Assembly (NCBI GenBank): GCA_013398955.1
Contig: VWPU01004155.1
Span: 62,001-126,000 of the forward strand
Reading direction: 5' to 3'
Length of the DNA: 64,000 bases
DNA from: Callaeas wilsoni
Taxonomy: Eukaryota > Chordata > Aves > Passeriformes > Callaeidae
The notes under the pieces were generated by a model, which saw nothing but the letters and a program-made list of their open reading frames with translations, made no database searches and was not told the origin of the DNA. Within the stretch, counting starts at the first letter, position 1. The number at the start of each line of letters is the position of its first letter. Positions 12,509 through 26,800 of this stretch are shown one piece after another. The position numbers were made by a program, and so were the translations under genes.

Positions 12509-15084
12509 AATGAAATGAACAATTTGTAATAACATGATTTCAAGTAGCTCCTTGCCCTAGTGAGAAACCTTATGCTTCAACAATATTTCTATATGAATTT
12601 TGCCTACTTAGTGTTGAGCTCTTTGGCACAGTATTATAAATGCTTTCCAAGGTTATTAATCTATGCTACAGATACTATTAACAGACATTTCAAAATCGGA
12701 AAAAGAAAAATTATATATGCTGTCTTTTGACAGAAAAAAAAATCTTAAGGCTCTATTGGAGGTATTAGAACCTATATATTTAAAAATTACTAGGGTTTTC
12801 TTTAACTAGAGGATCTTAACCACTCATTGTCTGCCTTACTGACAGACAAGAGAGACATTACCTCTCATAGATGTGTTGGAATTTTAACTGTGTATGTTTC
12901 TTTATTGGGATTCTTGTATAGGTTATTTTTTGACCTGCTTAGATAGGTACAATAATACAAGAGTCATCACAGCTTATAAAACAAAAGCTTATGGGGTGTT
13001 CCCGGGTAGGGGGGATAAAAGGTTTTATAATTTAATGTCTATATGGTCTGTCTTATTAAGCTGTACTTCTTTCTATCCTCTTCTTCAAGTCCTATTCTTT
13101 TCTCAGTTACACCTGTAAACCTTAGGAGTCATCCCACTAAATATACTGGAATTGTTAGGCACTTATGTCAATGGAAGAAAAATGAATTTGTCTCCCTACT
13201 TTTCAGATCATTGACACTAAGAAACATAATGACTTCTGTGGTGCTGTAATATTCTGCCATGTCAATGAAATTACTATTTATGGTGCATTAAGAATGGTTT
13301 CCTTATAGAATAAGCAGAGGATAAAAGTATTGGGCATACACAGTGATCCACTTTTCTAGATGAAATAACTTAACTACTTTTCCTCATAAGACATCAAAAA
13401 TCCCAGTAGTATTGTACATTTTAGTACATCAAAGTACTAATATTTTCCCTGTCTCTACCACACTCCAAAAAGAAGCTCTTTCAGCATAGATTTTTATTTT
13501 GTATTTCTGACAAGTAATTAACTACATGAAGAATTTCATAGAAACTTATTGGTTTTATGTCTTGTTCTTGGGCTGCAAAACATCTTAGCTTTAACAGCCC
13601 CATAAGCCTGTAACACTGACCAGTAATCACTGCTGTTTCACTCTTCTTATCCATTTCCTTTAGCATTTCAGTCTGAATCACAGAAGTGCCAGCTTTCCAG
13701 GACCTACTTTAAGCCTTCCTTCCAGACTGAAAATACCCCAGAATGTTCAACAGGGCTTTCAGAATACCTGAAAACCATTTCTAAAATATCAGAAATTTAG
13801 GATTTTTGAATAGTAGCTAGTTTTGAAAAGTTCATTCAAACAAAGTCTGTATTTCCCGTGTAAAATTACATTCTTTATGAGTAGCAGCAGAGACAGGGAA
13901 TTCTAGTCAGTATAGTTATCTACTTCTTATCACTTTAAAATTCACATAATTTTGATATCAGGAAAATTGTAACCATTTTATTCTTTTATATGAGATTATG
14001 CTCAACAAAAAATGTGGCGTCTACATCATAATCCAACTGTACAGCTTTGTTAGAGGGGGTTAGTGGGAGCTTATGTGGCCATGACACCAAACCTGCAATG
14101 AAATGATCTCCTCACATGGTGTAAATCTGTTTGAATTCTGTTGTTCAAATGGAGATAGACAAATTTACATCAGTTGAGAGTCTGGCCTATATATTTTTGT
14201 GTCCTTTTTATTTCTTTTTCTCCCATGGTCCCACATGTGTAATTTTTATCTTCATGAAAATAGTGGGAACTGAATTGTGATGAGCAATGCACAGCTCCTG
14301 TCCAAGCAGTCTTTCCTTCTGATTTATGACCACATTTTATTCTGAACATTCATCCAAGATTTTTGACAGTGAGGTCGGGTCAAAAGTTGAGGAATGAGTG
14401 TTTTGACTTAAATAGCGTAATGAACTGAGGTCAATTTTGTATTTGAAATAACCTGCAGAATAATAATTTTCTCTTTCAAGCTCAGGTTTTCTACTTTCTG
14501 TCACAAAAGCACCTAACTACTCTGTTTTAATCAATATAATATGCTTTTTCTGGTTGATAAATGACCTCAATAATGTTCTAATTCATTCAACATTGAACTA
14601 ATGGGCAACTCCTTCATTATGCTAGGCATACAGAGAACACACTAAATGCATTAATAATCATAGGAAAAAGAAGTCTTATATCAGTTTTTTTCTGTGAGAT
14701 CTATGGTAATGTAGAAAAATTGTCAAGGAAAAAGAGTCTTGTTATAGATTGGTTTAGACTGATACATTGTATGGTATCTGTTCTGTAGAAGACCTGTATA
14801 AATCAGTTCAGAATATATATTTAAGATTCAGGATTTAGAAAGGAAAGATAAGTCAATAAGGACTGGCAAACCATTGCAACTGTGCTGATTCATTATACTG
14901 GTCTTGTAAATAGGTATTCATCTTTAGTAAATTTTTTGTTCAGAAATGCACTTATTCTCAGAAATTTACCCCAAGATAGGTAAACCAAAACCCATAAACA
15001 ATACTGTTATGAAGATAATTTTTTATGATATTTATGTTTTTATAAATAACAAAGAACAGTTTTTACAATGAGTGTGGCAAGAAA

Positions 15085-15268
15085 ATGAAATCTCAGATTA
15101 CGCAGAGAGGTAGTAGGTGCCCCATGCCTCAAGACATTTAAGGTCAGATTAGATGGAGCTTTGAGCAACCTGATCTAATTAAAGATGTCCCTGCTCATTT
15201 CTGAGAGGATGGACTAGGTGGCCTTTATAGGTCCCTTCCAACCCAAACTATTCTATGTGTCTATGATT
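15085..15268 (+). mobile_element. CR1 LINE 3' fragment with complete tail
   Basis: This is the clearest CR1 tail in the window. 'gcagagaggtagtaggtgcc' and 'gtcagattagatggagcttt' are followed by 'gagcaacctgatctaatt', then 'ggatggactaggtggccttt', then 'ataggtcccttccaacccaa'. It ends in the degenerate short repeats 'actattctatgtgtctatga' typical of CR1 3' termini. It is about 185 bp, 5'-truncated, with no ORF. Confidence 0.92.
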
Positions 15269-18200
15269 AGAGTATGTAACCCTTACATTTTTCACCAAGT
15301 GAATACTTTCTGCTTTATGAGAGTATTGGGCAATAGAGGATGTTTCTTCCCAATAGGAAAAAGGATCCTTTCTGAGCTGAAGGAAGAGGAAAGAGAAAAG
15401 TTTCACTTCATGAGGGCAGGGAAAATGTCATCAATATAGGGAAAAAAGAAAAAGCTCTGTTCTGAGACTAGAAAAATAAATCTGCTTGGTCAACTTCTCC
15501 TCATATTGCACTGATATTCTCCGCCTATTGCACTGCTCAGACATAACTGATGAAACAGTCTTGCAAAAATATAGTGGTCCAATTTTCATAAAAATGAAAA
15601 GCTGCAGAAGTCCCAGGTGTGGTTGCCTATGTATACAGCTTTCCTCTGGCACTTATTACACCATGCAGCATCAAGGTGCTATTGCTATGAGCTGTTAACT
15701 GTGCAAGACAGTCCTTAGCTGCGGTCTCCACAGCATGGAAGTAATAGCTTGAAATGGAAGATGAGACATGAGTATGTGCTGGCAACGTTGCATTGGCTGT
15801 TTCACTGTACCATTTCATTGGTGATAGTCATATTTTATCCACAAATGAAGATCTTGTATGACAAGTCAGGAAAGAAAACATTTTCAATCTTATTTCTTTC
15901 ATCACAGTAATGTAAAGAACTGCCCAAGATAAGCTCTGAAATGCTAAGAGCCACCTTCCACAGAGCATCTGGGAGGTGTCTATTTGAAATATACACTGGT
16001 AGCAGATTGAAATATGCTCACCACCTAAATTCTTCAATTAAAGCTAAAACAATTGAGGGAAAGCAAACTGTGTCAGTACATTTCTTACTCATTCCTGCTT
16101 TTAGCAGAACTGTCAGAAAAAATTCTCAGAGAAATTTGGTACCAATCCACATTTCCGTATGAATTAATGACATCTGTTTGTAGAAATTGTCAACCTTATA
16201 AACAAAGACAAAGCAAAAAAGGAATCTGCCAGCATGAAAAGAGTTGCAAGATGTAGAAAGTGGAATATGCTGATAACCAACTCTCAAAATGCCCCTTGAA
16301 AATGTAATTGCATCGGAGAGCATTTCTGCTCATCCGGAGCACATATAGCTGAATGTGAGGATCAAATGCAAATCCTTTTGAGTTAGTTTGAATCTTCAGA
16401 CTGATTTGGTCACTTTACTTCTGGATGATATACAGGAAATAAAGGGTATAAAAAGATGTGAAAACAGAAATTAGGTGCAAGGGGTGAAATTCAGTTCTTA
16501 ACTACAGTCTGAGTGTTCTGCTGTGTCCTTCAGTGCAGTGTGAAGTAAGTTGCAAGCATTTAGCCAAGTCTAGCAGCAATTACCAAGACTTCTGGCAAAA
16601 AAAAAAAAAAAGTAGAATAGAGTCATACAAAAACTGATTTCATGACTACTTAACTTTTTTATAAAGTGAAGTAGCCTTATAAAGCTTTTACATAAGCCCA
16701 CTGTCTCATTTCAAGTGGACCTTATCTGAATGGTTTCATGCTTTGCATACAAATGTTACCTCAATAAACTAATAGGACATAAATATACAGCCTAATTGTG
16801 ACTGGTCTGAAAATGAGCTGAATTTTGAATTAAAAAGAAACCTTAAAAATCAAACTTCTTTCTTCAGTCTGAGCTTCACCCACAGGAAGGGATAAGTTAC
16901 ACCCTTTAATGAACTGGGATTAGGGAGCAGAATAGAGGGTGATATCTATGGTGTTTCATAAGACCATGTGACGGTTATTTTTTAAAAATATTGCAGTTTC
17001 TACAGAAGTTTGTTTATTGAAATCAATGGTGTCCCAGATTAATGCAGAATGCAAAGGAATCAGGTCGAGTCCAACATGCAAGCTACGCTCTTGCCCTGGC
17101 ACAGCATTGAACCATGACAGTAGTGTTCTGATTGCAGTGTGCATATCAAAATCTGATATAAACAAGAAAGGAGGATGGAAGACTTGTCTACCATTGTGAA
17201 AGGTATACACTTGTTAGAAAGAGCATGTGTGTATAACAAACAGGCAAAACAAATTAAGATAATCCTTGCATAGAACCTAGACACATCTATTAAAAGTCTA
17301 TCAGCATAATGGAGAATGCAATCCTCATGTCACTTTGGAGATCTGCTTAATCTGTAACTCCTAGAAATTACTTCTACATAAGGGTCTCCTTCCCTCTGGG
17401 CATCATCACAACCCAAATGACTTTCAGAGTCAGGTGTCTCTGGCAAAGGGGTGTGAAACATCAGCCTGCAACCTTTAGCAGCAATGGCTACTGAAGAAAA
17501 TCAATGCCAAAATGTGCCTCTTTCATGTGCAAATATTCAAAAGTTGCTCTACTCCCTCCTTTTTTCCCCCCTCTGTGACCCAAGATGTTGGCATATTACG
17601 ATACATTTTATGAAGAGTTTTACTTGATACACTCTTTTATTTTGCAATAATTCACAACTTTTCCATCACAAAATTAATTACTCTGTTCTGAGATGTCAGA
17701 GCTTGGGAATAAATGCTGGGAAAAAAGTCTATTTATATATGCGTATGAAAGTTAGTATTTGGTTTGGGTAAAAAGAAAGAGGTGATCTGCACAGATCTGC
17801 ACATCTGTGTTTGTAAATGTCTAATTCATTTGCATAACTGTTTCAAAAATGTTTATTTCAGAGCTGCTAATTGAACTTCGACTATCAAGGGCAAGCATCA
17901 GAAAATGCATTTTTCTTCTAAGATGCACAAACATAATCTATTCATTTGACAATTAATTTGGGCTTTGTATCAGATATTTGGCAGATTGGAAAGGCAAAGC
18001 TCAGGAAATTGAGGAAAATTAACCAAAAAACCCAACCAAGTTTAAATGCAAGGCTTCTTCACAATAGTTTCAAATAAACTTTAATCAAAGTATGAAGAGT
18101 AAAAAGAAGAGTAAGAGACAAAGCCTCAATCTGCTCAACCCTGCAACAAATAGTAACCGTATGGGAGGGTGGTTTTCCTCCACTCTATGGAAGGAAAATA

Positions 18201-21200
18201 ACTTTGTTCTTTGTGAATATGGATAGACAGCACACAGAACATATTACAAATTATCAGTAGAGTCATTAAATAAGTTTGGTTTGCATGAAAGTTGGGAAAG
18301 GAAGATTTGTGATAAAATCTGCCTTGGTGGTTCTGTACTGTTGTTACAGTGCTAACACACAGGGAATGCAGCCGTAAGTCACTGTCCCCTTGTATGATAT
18401 TAAAAAAGTCAAAAATTTTGCCACCTCTACTCCTTACAGGAGTATAAAGAATTCTTTAGAACAAACCCATTCTTTATAGAGATTTCCAAGAAAAGGTGCA
18501 GGCATGAATACCCTATTTCTCCTGCTTACTGTGACTCCCGGTTATTTTGAATGAATGTCACTGTGGCAGGTGACCAGAGACCAAAAAGGACAAAGTGAGT
18601 TGTCTCAATAACTTACCCTAGAGTTGAGGTTTGCCTTGAATAGTAGCAGTTTGAAGTAACTTGTCTAATACATTCAAATTCTTTCTAGCTGTCAGTCTCT
18701 CCTTAAGTCCAGCTGACATAATTTCTTGTTTTTCCCACCTCATAGCAGTCAAGATCTCATACTGTCGTAATGGTGATGACAAAATGACATAATGCATTTT
18801 CTGTACCTCATATCAGTCTTTCTAGAGAGTTATTCAAATTTCTGCTGCAAACCAATCATATTCTGAATGGAACTTTCCTGTGAAAATGGAATATTTAAGG
18901 CTTTTTCATTTTTTGTGCTCTGTTCTGGTGTTCATCTCGTTTTTGGTGACTGCAACATCCAATTAATGTGTAGATTAACTGATCATCCTGCAGGACAAAA
19001 TACAAATACCTGCCATTCTGACTATTTCAGTTAGGTGATTGTGCCAAATGTATCATTTCACAGCCCTTGTTATGGTTGGAGGATGTAGGAATGTAGCGGA
19101 GAGAAAATAAAAACAGTTTAGGCAGTTAATACTCTGCAGATTCCTGTGTTTTGTTGCCTTTTCTCAGCAGTCAAGTTTTTCTCCCAAGGAACTTGGAAAA
19201 TGTCCAGCTAATTTTTTCTGAAAGTACATGAATCACATCAACCTGCAAAAAGCTAATGGCATGATGCAGTGTGGCCACCTCGTATCTCCCACATCTTGCT
19301 TTCTCCCAAAGGGACACTGCAGCCAGACACTGTCAGTGAACCTGGGATGGGACAATGCTCTCAGCAGCAACTTGGCACTTACACACCACAGTGAGGACGA
19401 GTATCCTTGTGAGATTAAGAGAATCTCTTAAGCTCACTGTTGAGGTAGAAGAACAAACAGTGAGAAAGTTTGCTACAGTGCCAGTCCTCTGTGCCGGCAT
19501 GGATTCTGCAGCACTCGCAACACCAACATAAAAAAAAAGTGTGATTGCATCATTTCATTCTTCACACAGCAAACAAAAGTACACAGTGCTAAATCTGGGC
19601 TTCCTTTCCAGGTCCTCCGTTCAAACACACCTGAGGATGGATTTCCGTCCCTTGAAACATTTCAAATACATTGGGCCAGGATGCTGCATTGCTCTGAATA
19701 CAAATCAAGCCTATGTAAGAAGAGAAAGGGAAGTTTATGACTCTACCAGAACAGTTTGCTCTCAAGGCAAATAATAAAAATAAAAAGAGGTGCAAGTTAT
19801 ACAACTCTAAACTAAAATACTCCAAGAGACAGCCAGCAGAACAAGATGGAGTCAGATGCCCTTGGTGTAGAGAAATACAATATATCTGAATAGTTGTTAA
19901 ATATTGCCAGTGAGTTAAAAACACAGAAATATTCAAAGTCTGCTGAAAAAACATAGCTAAACAAGACTGTGTTGAGGGATTTTTTTGTTAAAAATTAATA
20001 GGCAAAAGAGAGGGTGAAGGTTTTTGTTATGCTTTGGTTTGAATATTATTTCATTTTATTTTATCTAAAGGAATTTTTGTCATTTCTAAACAGGACATAA
20101 AATGATAATTCTTTAGGTGGAAATTCTCATAAAATAAAAATCTAAAGAAAGTAAAACCAGTGTTTTTCTGTTTAATTAACTCAATTGTAATCAAACTAAA
20201 TAAAACCCCCACATAAGAGAACTTACAGATGGAATGTCACTAAATTTGCTATTACAGAAAGCATTTTCAAAATGAAACCTAGGAACTATTTATAATCTAA
20301 AAATGTACAAATTAGCTATCAATATGACTAAAGCTCTTGGTGACACACCTGTGTCACATTCAAACTTCAGCTTCAGGAGGCGACATTATTCTGTTTTGTT
20401 AAAATGGCAAGGATCATATACTTTGCCAAGTACATGGAATGATGCATGTTCTGAATAATAATTCAGCACCAAACCATGATCCAAGAGGCTTGGTGTCTAT
20501 TGTTATTTGGTTAGTAGCATTGTTATAATTGCCTATTAACCACTGCTGAATTCAAGCTGTAGGGCTACGTCAACCTTTGACACCAGCAGAGGTGTGCACT
20601 AGAAGTATAATAAGCAAGTATTTGTTCCATAAAGTGGTGTCACAGTGCCTCAATATAGAACCTCTGTAACTACGTGGACAGTAAAAGCTTTGGAGTGTGC
20701 TTACCATGCTCTTCTGCTTCTGTGGAACGCTAACAAGTATTTTCGATTTTAACCTTACATTATTTCTTCATAAACATCTGGGAAAAAAAATCAAAACACA
20801 TTCAAATCATGCCTCTCCTAATAAGACTTGTGTTATGTAAGATTTCCTCCATCAAGGTATATTATGAATACAAGGCAACAATTTGTTCAGTTTGTTTCAG
20901 CACAACCTGCATGTAATCTTCTTATTTCTAGAATACATTTACCTGATAAGAATCATATGATATTGAGCTTCTTAACTATTAGAGGCAAATGTTTCTAAAG
21001 TATTAGCTGATTTAAAAAATAAAATAGCCTTCAGAGTCTGTAAAGGAAAATTCTACATCTAATAGGCAGTTTTCTAGAAACTCAAATTTAATTTACATAG
21101 TACAAAAATGGATTGATGATAATTATATGAATTGTTAGATCCATCTTCACTGCTTATAACCTGCATTACAGCAGATGATAAACTGCTGATAGCAGAACTC

Positions 21201-22371
21201 AACACAAGATATTCAGAACTGTCTTTTAGCTCTTATCAAGGTAAATACCTTATCACATACATGTAGGAGCACATCTCTATCAGGTCTAGATGTATGAAAA
21301 TATGCAAACTTTCAAGTGTATCTCTAGGCTAAACTCATCTCTCATACAATACATTATAATAAATCTTATGTGACTGGTACTTTATGGCTTCTCATAGGGG
21401 TATAATTTTCTTTTTAAAATAACTTGAGTGTTTCATTTGAATTTCCTTGGGGAAAGTGATGCGGTAATCAAAGTGTGGTAACAGTGACCTTCCTCTCAGG
21501 GTTTGGCAGAGAAAATAAAGTAAGATTTTGTCTCAGCTGAATAGAATGTTGGTTTTAGAGACTGGAAAAATAATAATGGTCTAGCCTGTGTCAGGTGAGA
21601 AGCGCACTGTGTAACAGATGCAATAAGACAGAAAAAGAGCCTTCAGGTTGCACTTGTAATCGCAAAAGACTGGACTGAAACCTTTTGATGTACATGGAAG
21701 GCTGCCGTAAAATTCAGATGACTTAAGATCACATTAGTCTATACTTATGGAACAGAATACTCCTGAGTGAGAACAGTGTGTAAACCACGAAACAGAGTAT
21801 ATCATATTGGGCTCTCTTGTCTTGAACTCCTCTTATTACAAGTGAAAAGTCAGATGGGGACACTTACCTTCGAGATCAGTCAGAGCTGAGAGATAAAATG
21901 TAGGTCTCTTCTCACAGGAGAATAAATTGAGTGGAGATAGGGGCTTTTTGATATTGCAGTGTTTTGAAGTGCTAGGAGATTGATGAGAATGTAGGCAAAA
22001 GGAGGAGACTAGACTCTTGTTCAAGTGTTGTTTCTAAATAGTTGGAATTTGGTTTTGATTGCTTTTACCATAATCCTGGTAGGGTTTTAGTGTGTTTTTG
22101 TTTAATATTTTGAGAACAATTTTTAAGAAAATACTGCTTTGAAGTTGTTATTATTGTATAATAAATGTCTTGATTATGCCTCATGTCTCACTTTCAGCTC
22201 TGCAGAGTCTGGAAGCTCTGGAGAACTCCAAACTCTGGTGCATTTGTCAAAATGGGAAGTGCTTCTTTTCAGAGTGCTTGGATATATAATGTTATTTGGG
22301 CACCAAAATGTTTTTCAACAGGGACCCAAGTCAAGTAATTCTAATATCTGAATTGTACTGGAGTCTATATA
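15269..22371. other. AT-rich non-coding DNA
   Basis: No gene was recognised across 7 kb. Many short overlapping frames on both strands (for example 15431-16323 and 19589-19954) have chance-like composition and no conserved motif. A 15-base A-run lies at 16597-16611. Beyond that it appears to be unique sequence. Confidence 0.65.
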
Positions 22372-22475
22372 ATAGAATCAAAGAATTAGCAAAACTAGAA
22401 GAAACTTCTGAAGATTAGAAGTCCAGCTGTCTACCCAGCACTGCCACTGCCCTAAACCACTAAGTTGCATCATAA
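22372..22475 (-). mobile_element. CR1 LINE 3'-tail remnant
   Basis: The plus strand reads 'agaatcaaagaattagcaaa' followed by 'agaagaaacttctgaagatt', 'agaagtccagctgtctaccc' and 'agcactgccactgccctaaa'. It ends with a 'ccactaagttgcat' block. This is the order of a CR1 subfamily tail in reverse orientation: an 'agaatcatagaat' start, then the 'ggaagggacct' core (here diverged), then the 'cagcactgcca' and 'ctaagtgccac' blocks. The copy is moderately diverged and about 100 bp. Confidence 0.75.
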
Positions 22476-23254
22476 ATAGGGAACAAATAAGGAATTTTTG
22501 TCCATTCTGCATCAAAGGGTCTGTCATAATTCCTTTCTTTAATTTTCTGTTTAAAAACAAAGACAGCAAAATGGTCTGACTTTGGGAAAAACAATTGAGA
22601 ACACAGCATAGAAATTATGTGGTATGATAGACAGAAGAGGCAGAGGGAGACTTGCAGAAAAGATCCAGAAAACTGCATTTTGAACAGATGATTGAGAAAA
22701 GAAGCAAACAGAGGTACAATCAAGCCTCAGAAGAGATAGAAGATCTGGGTTTATGTAGAATTTGCTGCAAACCAGAAAGTCCTTGAGCTGAATGAAAAGA
22801 AGCCTCAACATAAAAATTTGTCTAGCAGAAGCACGATGGGAGACAGGCATAGCAACCCATCCAAGTCCTTCTTCATCTGTTTTCTTTCATAGTTATTTCA
22901 ATATCTGTTTAGAAATACTATAGATAGCTAACAGTTTTACATCTAATTTTAATAAAATTTGGCTTTTTGAATCTAAAACGAATATTTATTTATTCATTTT
23001 AGTTTCAAAAGGATATGGCTTTAATCCTAAAAGCCTAGAGGAGTTCCTTCATAGACGGAAGTATGAAGCATTATCTGTGATACCCAATGAAAAAAACATT
23101 AAGCTTCCTTTCCCTATACTGTCTTTAGATTCAAAATGTGTGAATTTCATAGTGGATTTTGCTATATTTTCATGACGCTGACTTTAGTCAAGAGTTTCTC
23201 TTGCATGGCTTTTTCAATATCTCAGCTGTTTAACCTGAAACTCTATTCATCAAT
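22476..23254. other. Non-coding DNA flanking the solo LTR
   Basis: Minus-strand frames at 22460-22723 and 22551-22850 are rich in F, L, S and C, like random AT-rich translation, and match nothing I know. I see nothing else in this stretch. Confidence 0.6.
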
Positions 23255-23858
23255 TGTGCTGGTTTGAAAGCAAGACCAGTGAGAAACTCCAAGTCAGAAG
23301 TCCAATTTAATAGGAAAAACTAAAATATATGCAATAGTACAAAAAAAACCCACTGTCAGAGTCAGGATACAACCTGACACCCTGTCAGTCAGGGTGTTGG
23401 TAGCAGTCCAATAAAGTGGTGGCTGCAGTCCTCCAGAGTTCTGCTGAAGATGGTTCTGTTGAAGCAGTGATCCTGTAGAAAAGGTCTGGTCTTCACGTGA
23501 AGGTCCAGTGGTAGCTCTTGTCCTCTGGGAATCCAGTAGGTAAGGGCTGGCTCTGGTGTTCGAAATCTTAGCTTATATCCAGGATGGGATGCTTGGTTCC
23601 TCCCTCTGGGCAGAGCATCTCACGATGGGAGGATGTAATTTTATCAGTCATGTGGTGAGACTGGATGGCCCAGCAACAGGAGATATCCCTCCTAGAGGGA
23701 GGATGGGTCATGGGAGAGATAAGGAGCCCTGCCCCATCTAGTTTCAACAGCTGGCCCATTAACAGAAGATAGTCCAGACAAAGGAGGCAAGGGACACAGC
23801 CTCACCTAGTTTTAACAGCTCCTGAAGATGGTAATAGAATACACTGCAACCCAGGACA
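23255..23858 (-). mobile_element. Solo LTR of an avian endogenous retrovirus
   Basis: This is a complete 604-bp LTR. On the minus strand it starts 'tgtcctgggttgcagtg' and ends 'tttcaaaccagcaca', giving the canonical TG...CA termini. It is bounded on both sides by the 5-bp direct repeat TCAAT (23250-23254 and 23859-23863), which is the target-site duplication. A TATA-like 'gatataag' (about 23573-23579, minus strand) and an ATTAAA poly(A) signal (23306-23311, minus strand) mark U3, R and U5 in that order. The upstream part contains a degenerate internal duplication: 'agctgttaaaactagg' and, about 80 bp later, 'agctgttgaaactaga', each followed by a 'ctgttaatgggcc' or 'ctgttgctgggcc' block. No primer-binding site, gag, pol or env adjoins it, so it is a product of LTR-LTR recombination. 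A second copy lies at 58518-59145. Short frames inside it (23556-23741, 23568-23759) are not genes. Confidence 0.93.
23573..23579 (-). promoter_or_regulatory. TATA box of solo LTR
   Basis: On the minus strand, 'ctggatataagcta' lies at the position expected for the LTR promoter, near the middle of the element and about 260 bp before the poly(A) signal. The same motif is kept in the sister LTR at about 58813-58820. Whether it is active cannot be judged from sequence. Confidence 0.55.
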
Positions 23859-26800
23859 TCAATCTAACCCAGGATTTCTAGTCTTTAGAAACAAGGCTAC
23901 TACTTCAAATTTTTTTATGCCCAATGCTTCCACTTGTGTTTACTATTAAAGACACATGCTCAGACATTCTGCTGATCTTGGCGCAGGCATCCATCTTCTA
24001 GAAAACTTGTCTTACTCTGGTTTGGCTCCTCAGGATACCACCAGCATCAAGGGTGTGACTGACTGTGTTCAAGTGTCCAGAGAGCAGCATAAATTACACA
24101 AAAAGTCACCAGATTGTGGAGGGTACCTTTAAATCAACAACCACCTCCCTTGCTGCTACCCAAATTTTATAACATAAGAGCAGATATTTTGCTACTGATA
24201 TTAATTAATTGCCTGTGCACTTCTAACCTAGTTGCCATCTTCAAAACTCAAGGCATGTAAAATAAGAGACTTCTTAAAAAGAAGATCTCCACAATCTACA
24301 GGTATTTTCTTGCACAGGTTGGATTATTTTTTCTTACCAAGGAAAAATTCAAAGATATTATTCTTGCCTTCAAGATGCAGTAGTTCTGCCTTGTGTAGCT
24401 ATGCATAGCTGGCCACCCAGGCCTATTTGCAATGCTTTTTTTGAGGGATCAGAATTTAAAATTAATATCCCTTTAGTTTTGACTCTTGACGTGAAGAGAT
24501 TTATGCTACAGTATCACACCTAATTTACTACTTACTTTTGCTTTGGTGGCATTTCACAATTCAAGAAGCAGCAACACTGATATCTTGTGGCCTTGAAGTA
24601 TTCTTTGTGTAGTTGAAAGTTGACCTGATCATTCCAGAACTGCCCTAAGCACCAGACAGGATGCTTCAGATTCATTATAAGAGGAAGTTACTATATTTGG
24701 TGAGATTCAGTTGAAACAAATAGTTTGTCCATCTCTGCATTAAATTCTTAGGAAGTATTTATTAGTGAAAAGTGCTTGTCCCTTGAGTGGAATATGCTAT
24801 CCATAATTCTGGAGCTTGGTAGTTCTATGCACTGGACTTGGCAAAGCATACATTGAACGAACTAAATTGGTTAGCTAAAATGTGCCTCAGGAAGCAATAT
24901 TCTCTTTATTCTTTTTATAATGTAAGCTGTGATTTGTGTATGATCTCCTTTTTCTCTGACCTTCATGTATTGCTTGTCTTTTTTAAAACATATGCTGTTT
25001 TAGCAAGACTGTATGCATTTCTCTATGCATGGCCAGCAATGAATGCATTAGAGATGCAAGGTCTTTATAAATGTCAGTGACATCTTTAGCTTTCATTTCT
25101 GCTAATACTTTCTTCTTGCTGATGATAGCAGTGTCAAAACTCTAATGTAATTTGGAGGAAGGATTTTTTTCTCCTGCCTTTTTTTTTTTCTTTGGCTGGT
25201 TGGTGTTTGTATGAGGTTATTTGGTGGGGTTTCCTGGTAGTCTTCTTGGTCTTTTCTTTTTGATGTTAGTGAACAACTAAAACAGGCTCACATCTTTTAG
25301 CGAGGTGCTGTATCAGTAGTTCAGTATATGTGCATACACAGGTCCAGGATGTCTTCAAAGTATTATAAAAATCCTTGTAACAAAACTAAAAAAATTCTCT
25401 GGTCTCTACTTTTTCCTCTCATAACAGTATGAGAGATTTCTTTCCAAAACAGTATGTTCAGAGGTAGAGTTGATACTTTTACTGAAAGCCCATTCAAATG
25501 CTTCATAAAAGCTTTGGGTTTGGTTGCTGACAAACCAGATATTGGACATTTCTCTTTTAGCTAATCTGCTACCCATCTTTCAGATTTAGTGTCAAAAGAA
25601 CTCTTAAAAACAAGGTTTCTGTCACTTCCATTGTTCATTTCAGCATTCAATAGGCTGGATAAATATTACAGAGTATAATGGAGATGCCATTTATTAGCAC
25701 TTAATGGGAAAAAATTGTATATCCTATACTGTCATTAGTCAAATACTTTAGGAGAAAAGTAAAGTATTGCTCAACAAAGAAAAAGACCTAATTTGTATCA
25801 AGTTCATAACCTAGTACAACAAATATATTTCTGCAAAAATGATACTTTGTGTCACCTACTGAATTGGATTTGTCAGGTGCTAGACAAAGACAGTTATATC
25901 ATCTACAATATCACATACATCCTTCTTAGTAGCAAATAAATCTCCTACTGAATTGAATATATCTCTAGTTTAAGAAGACTCACAATAAACTGATTGTGTT
26001 TCCGTTCACATGTTTGTCTGGATGTAGAGTCGAATGTGTTCGTTAGAGGTGTACATTCCTGGTAAATTAAATACTTGATGTACATCTGACATAACATTTT
26101 GTGAAATATCCATGTTAAGAACAGGACTGATCCTATGACAAGCTGAAACTCCTGAACGGATGTACTACAGCACTCAGATCCACTTTCTAGGAGACACCAA
26201 TCATGTGAATGGGGTGAAATCACTGGCAGAAAAAGTTTAGGTCAGCAACAGCTCTACAGCAAGGACTATTAGTTAGAGCTGACAGCGTGGCTTTAGACAT
26301 ACAACAGTTTGGCAGGGGGTTCAGGTGTGCAGAGAACAAGATTCATCAACATGAGAAAAAAAGACAGTAGAGGAGACAATCGACTCTTTTTCATGTGTAC
26401 TTGCTTTTGTCTGGATCTTTGATAAAAGACTTCTGCAGTTCTGCTGAGCTTGTCTCTACCTTAAATTTTGTGCCTTTCTTTATGATTGTGTCTCTTCGCA
26501 TTATTTTATGTAATGATCAAAGCATGGGAATAGATATAAACACAACATCCAATCTCTGATTATGAGCTGGGCCAGGAAATGTTTCCAACCTTGTTACTTT
26601 GGTTGGCCATCTGCATTTTAAGTAATCTGGAAGAGTGACATGCATTGGAAATGACCATGCTTTATTTAAAAGAAAACTTTCAGTACAAGAAGAGGGAAAA
26701 AAGCTGGTATCAGAAAAAAGTGCGTCCCCAGGGAAAAAAAAAAAACTAACAAAGAGAATAATTATCTCTTTCCCTGAGGTGTTGGAATGGCATTTCCTCT

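Larger units (their letters stand above)
10566..15084. other. AT-rich non-coding DNA
   Basis: No gene was recognised. Notable contents are a TTA repeat (10919-11004), a poly(A) with an adjacent tandem duplication (12440-12508) and a slightly GC-richer patch at 11930-12150. That patch ends in a canonical AATAAA at about 12149. The AATAAA alone does not show a transcript end, since no coding exon precedes it. Confidence 0.6.

Noticed and set aside
19589..19954. 121-codon minus-strand frame
   Set aside because: It is rich in F, L, S and C with no motif, splice support or CpG retention. This is consistent with chance in AT-rich DNA.
20580..20610. 'caccagcagaggtgtgc' as a second CTCF site
   Set aside because: Two strongly constrained positions of the core differ from consensus.
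23556..23759. Overlapping plus and minus frames of about 60 codons
   Set aside because: Both are inside the solo LTR, which is non-coding.
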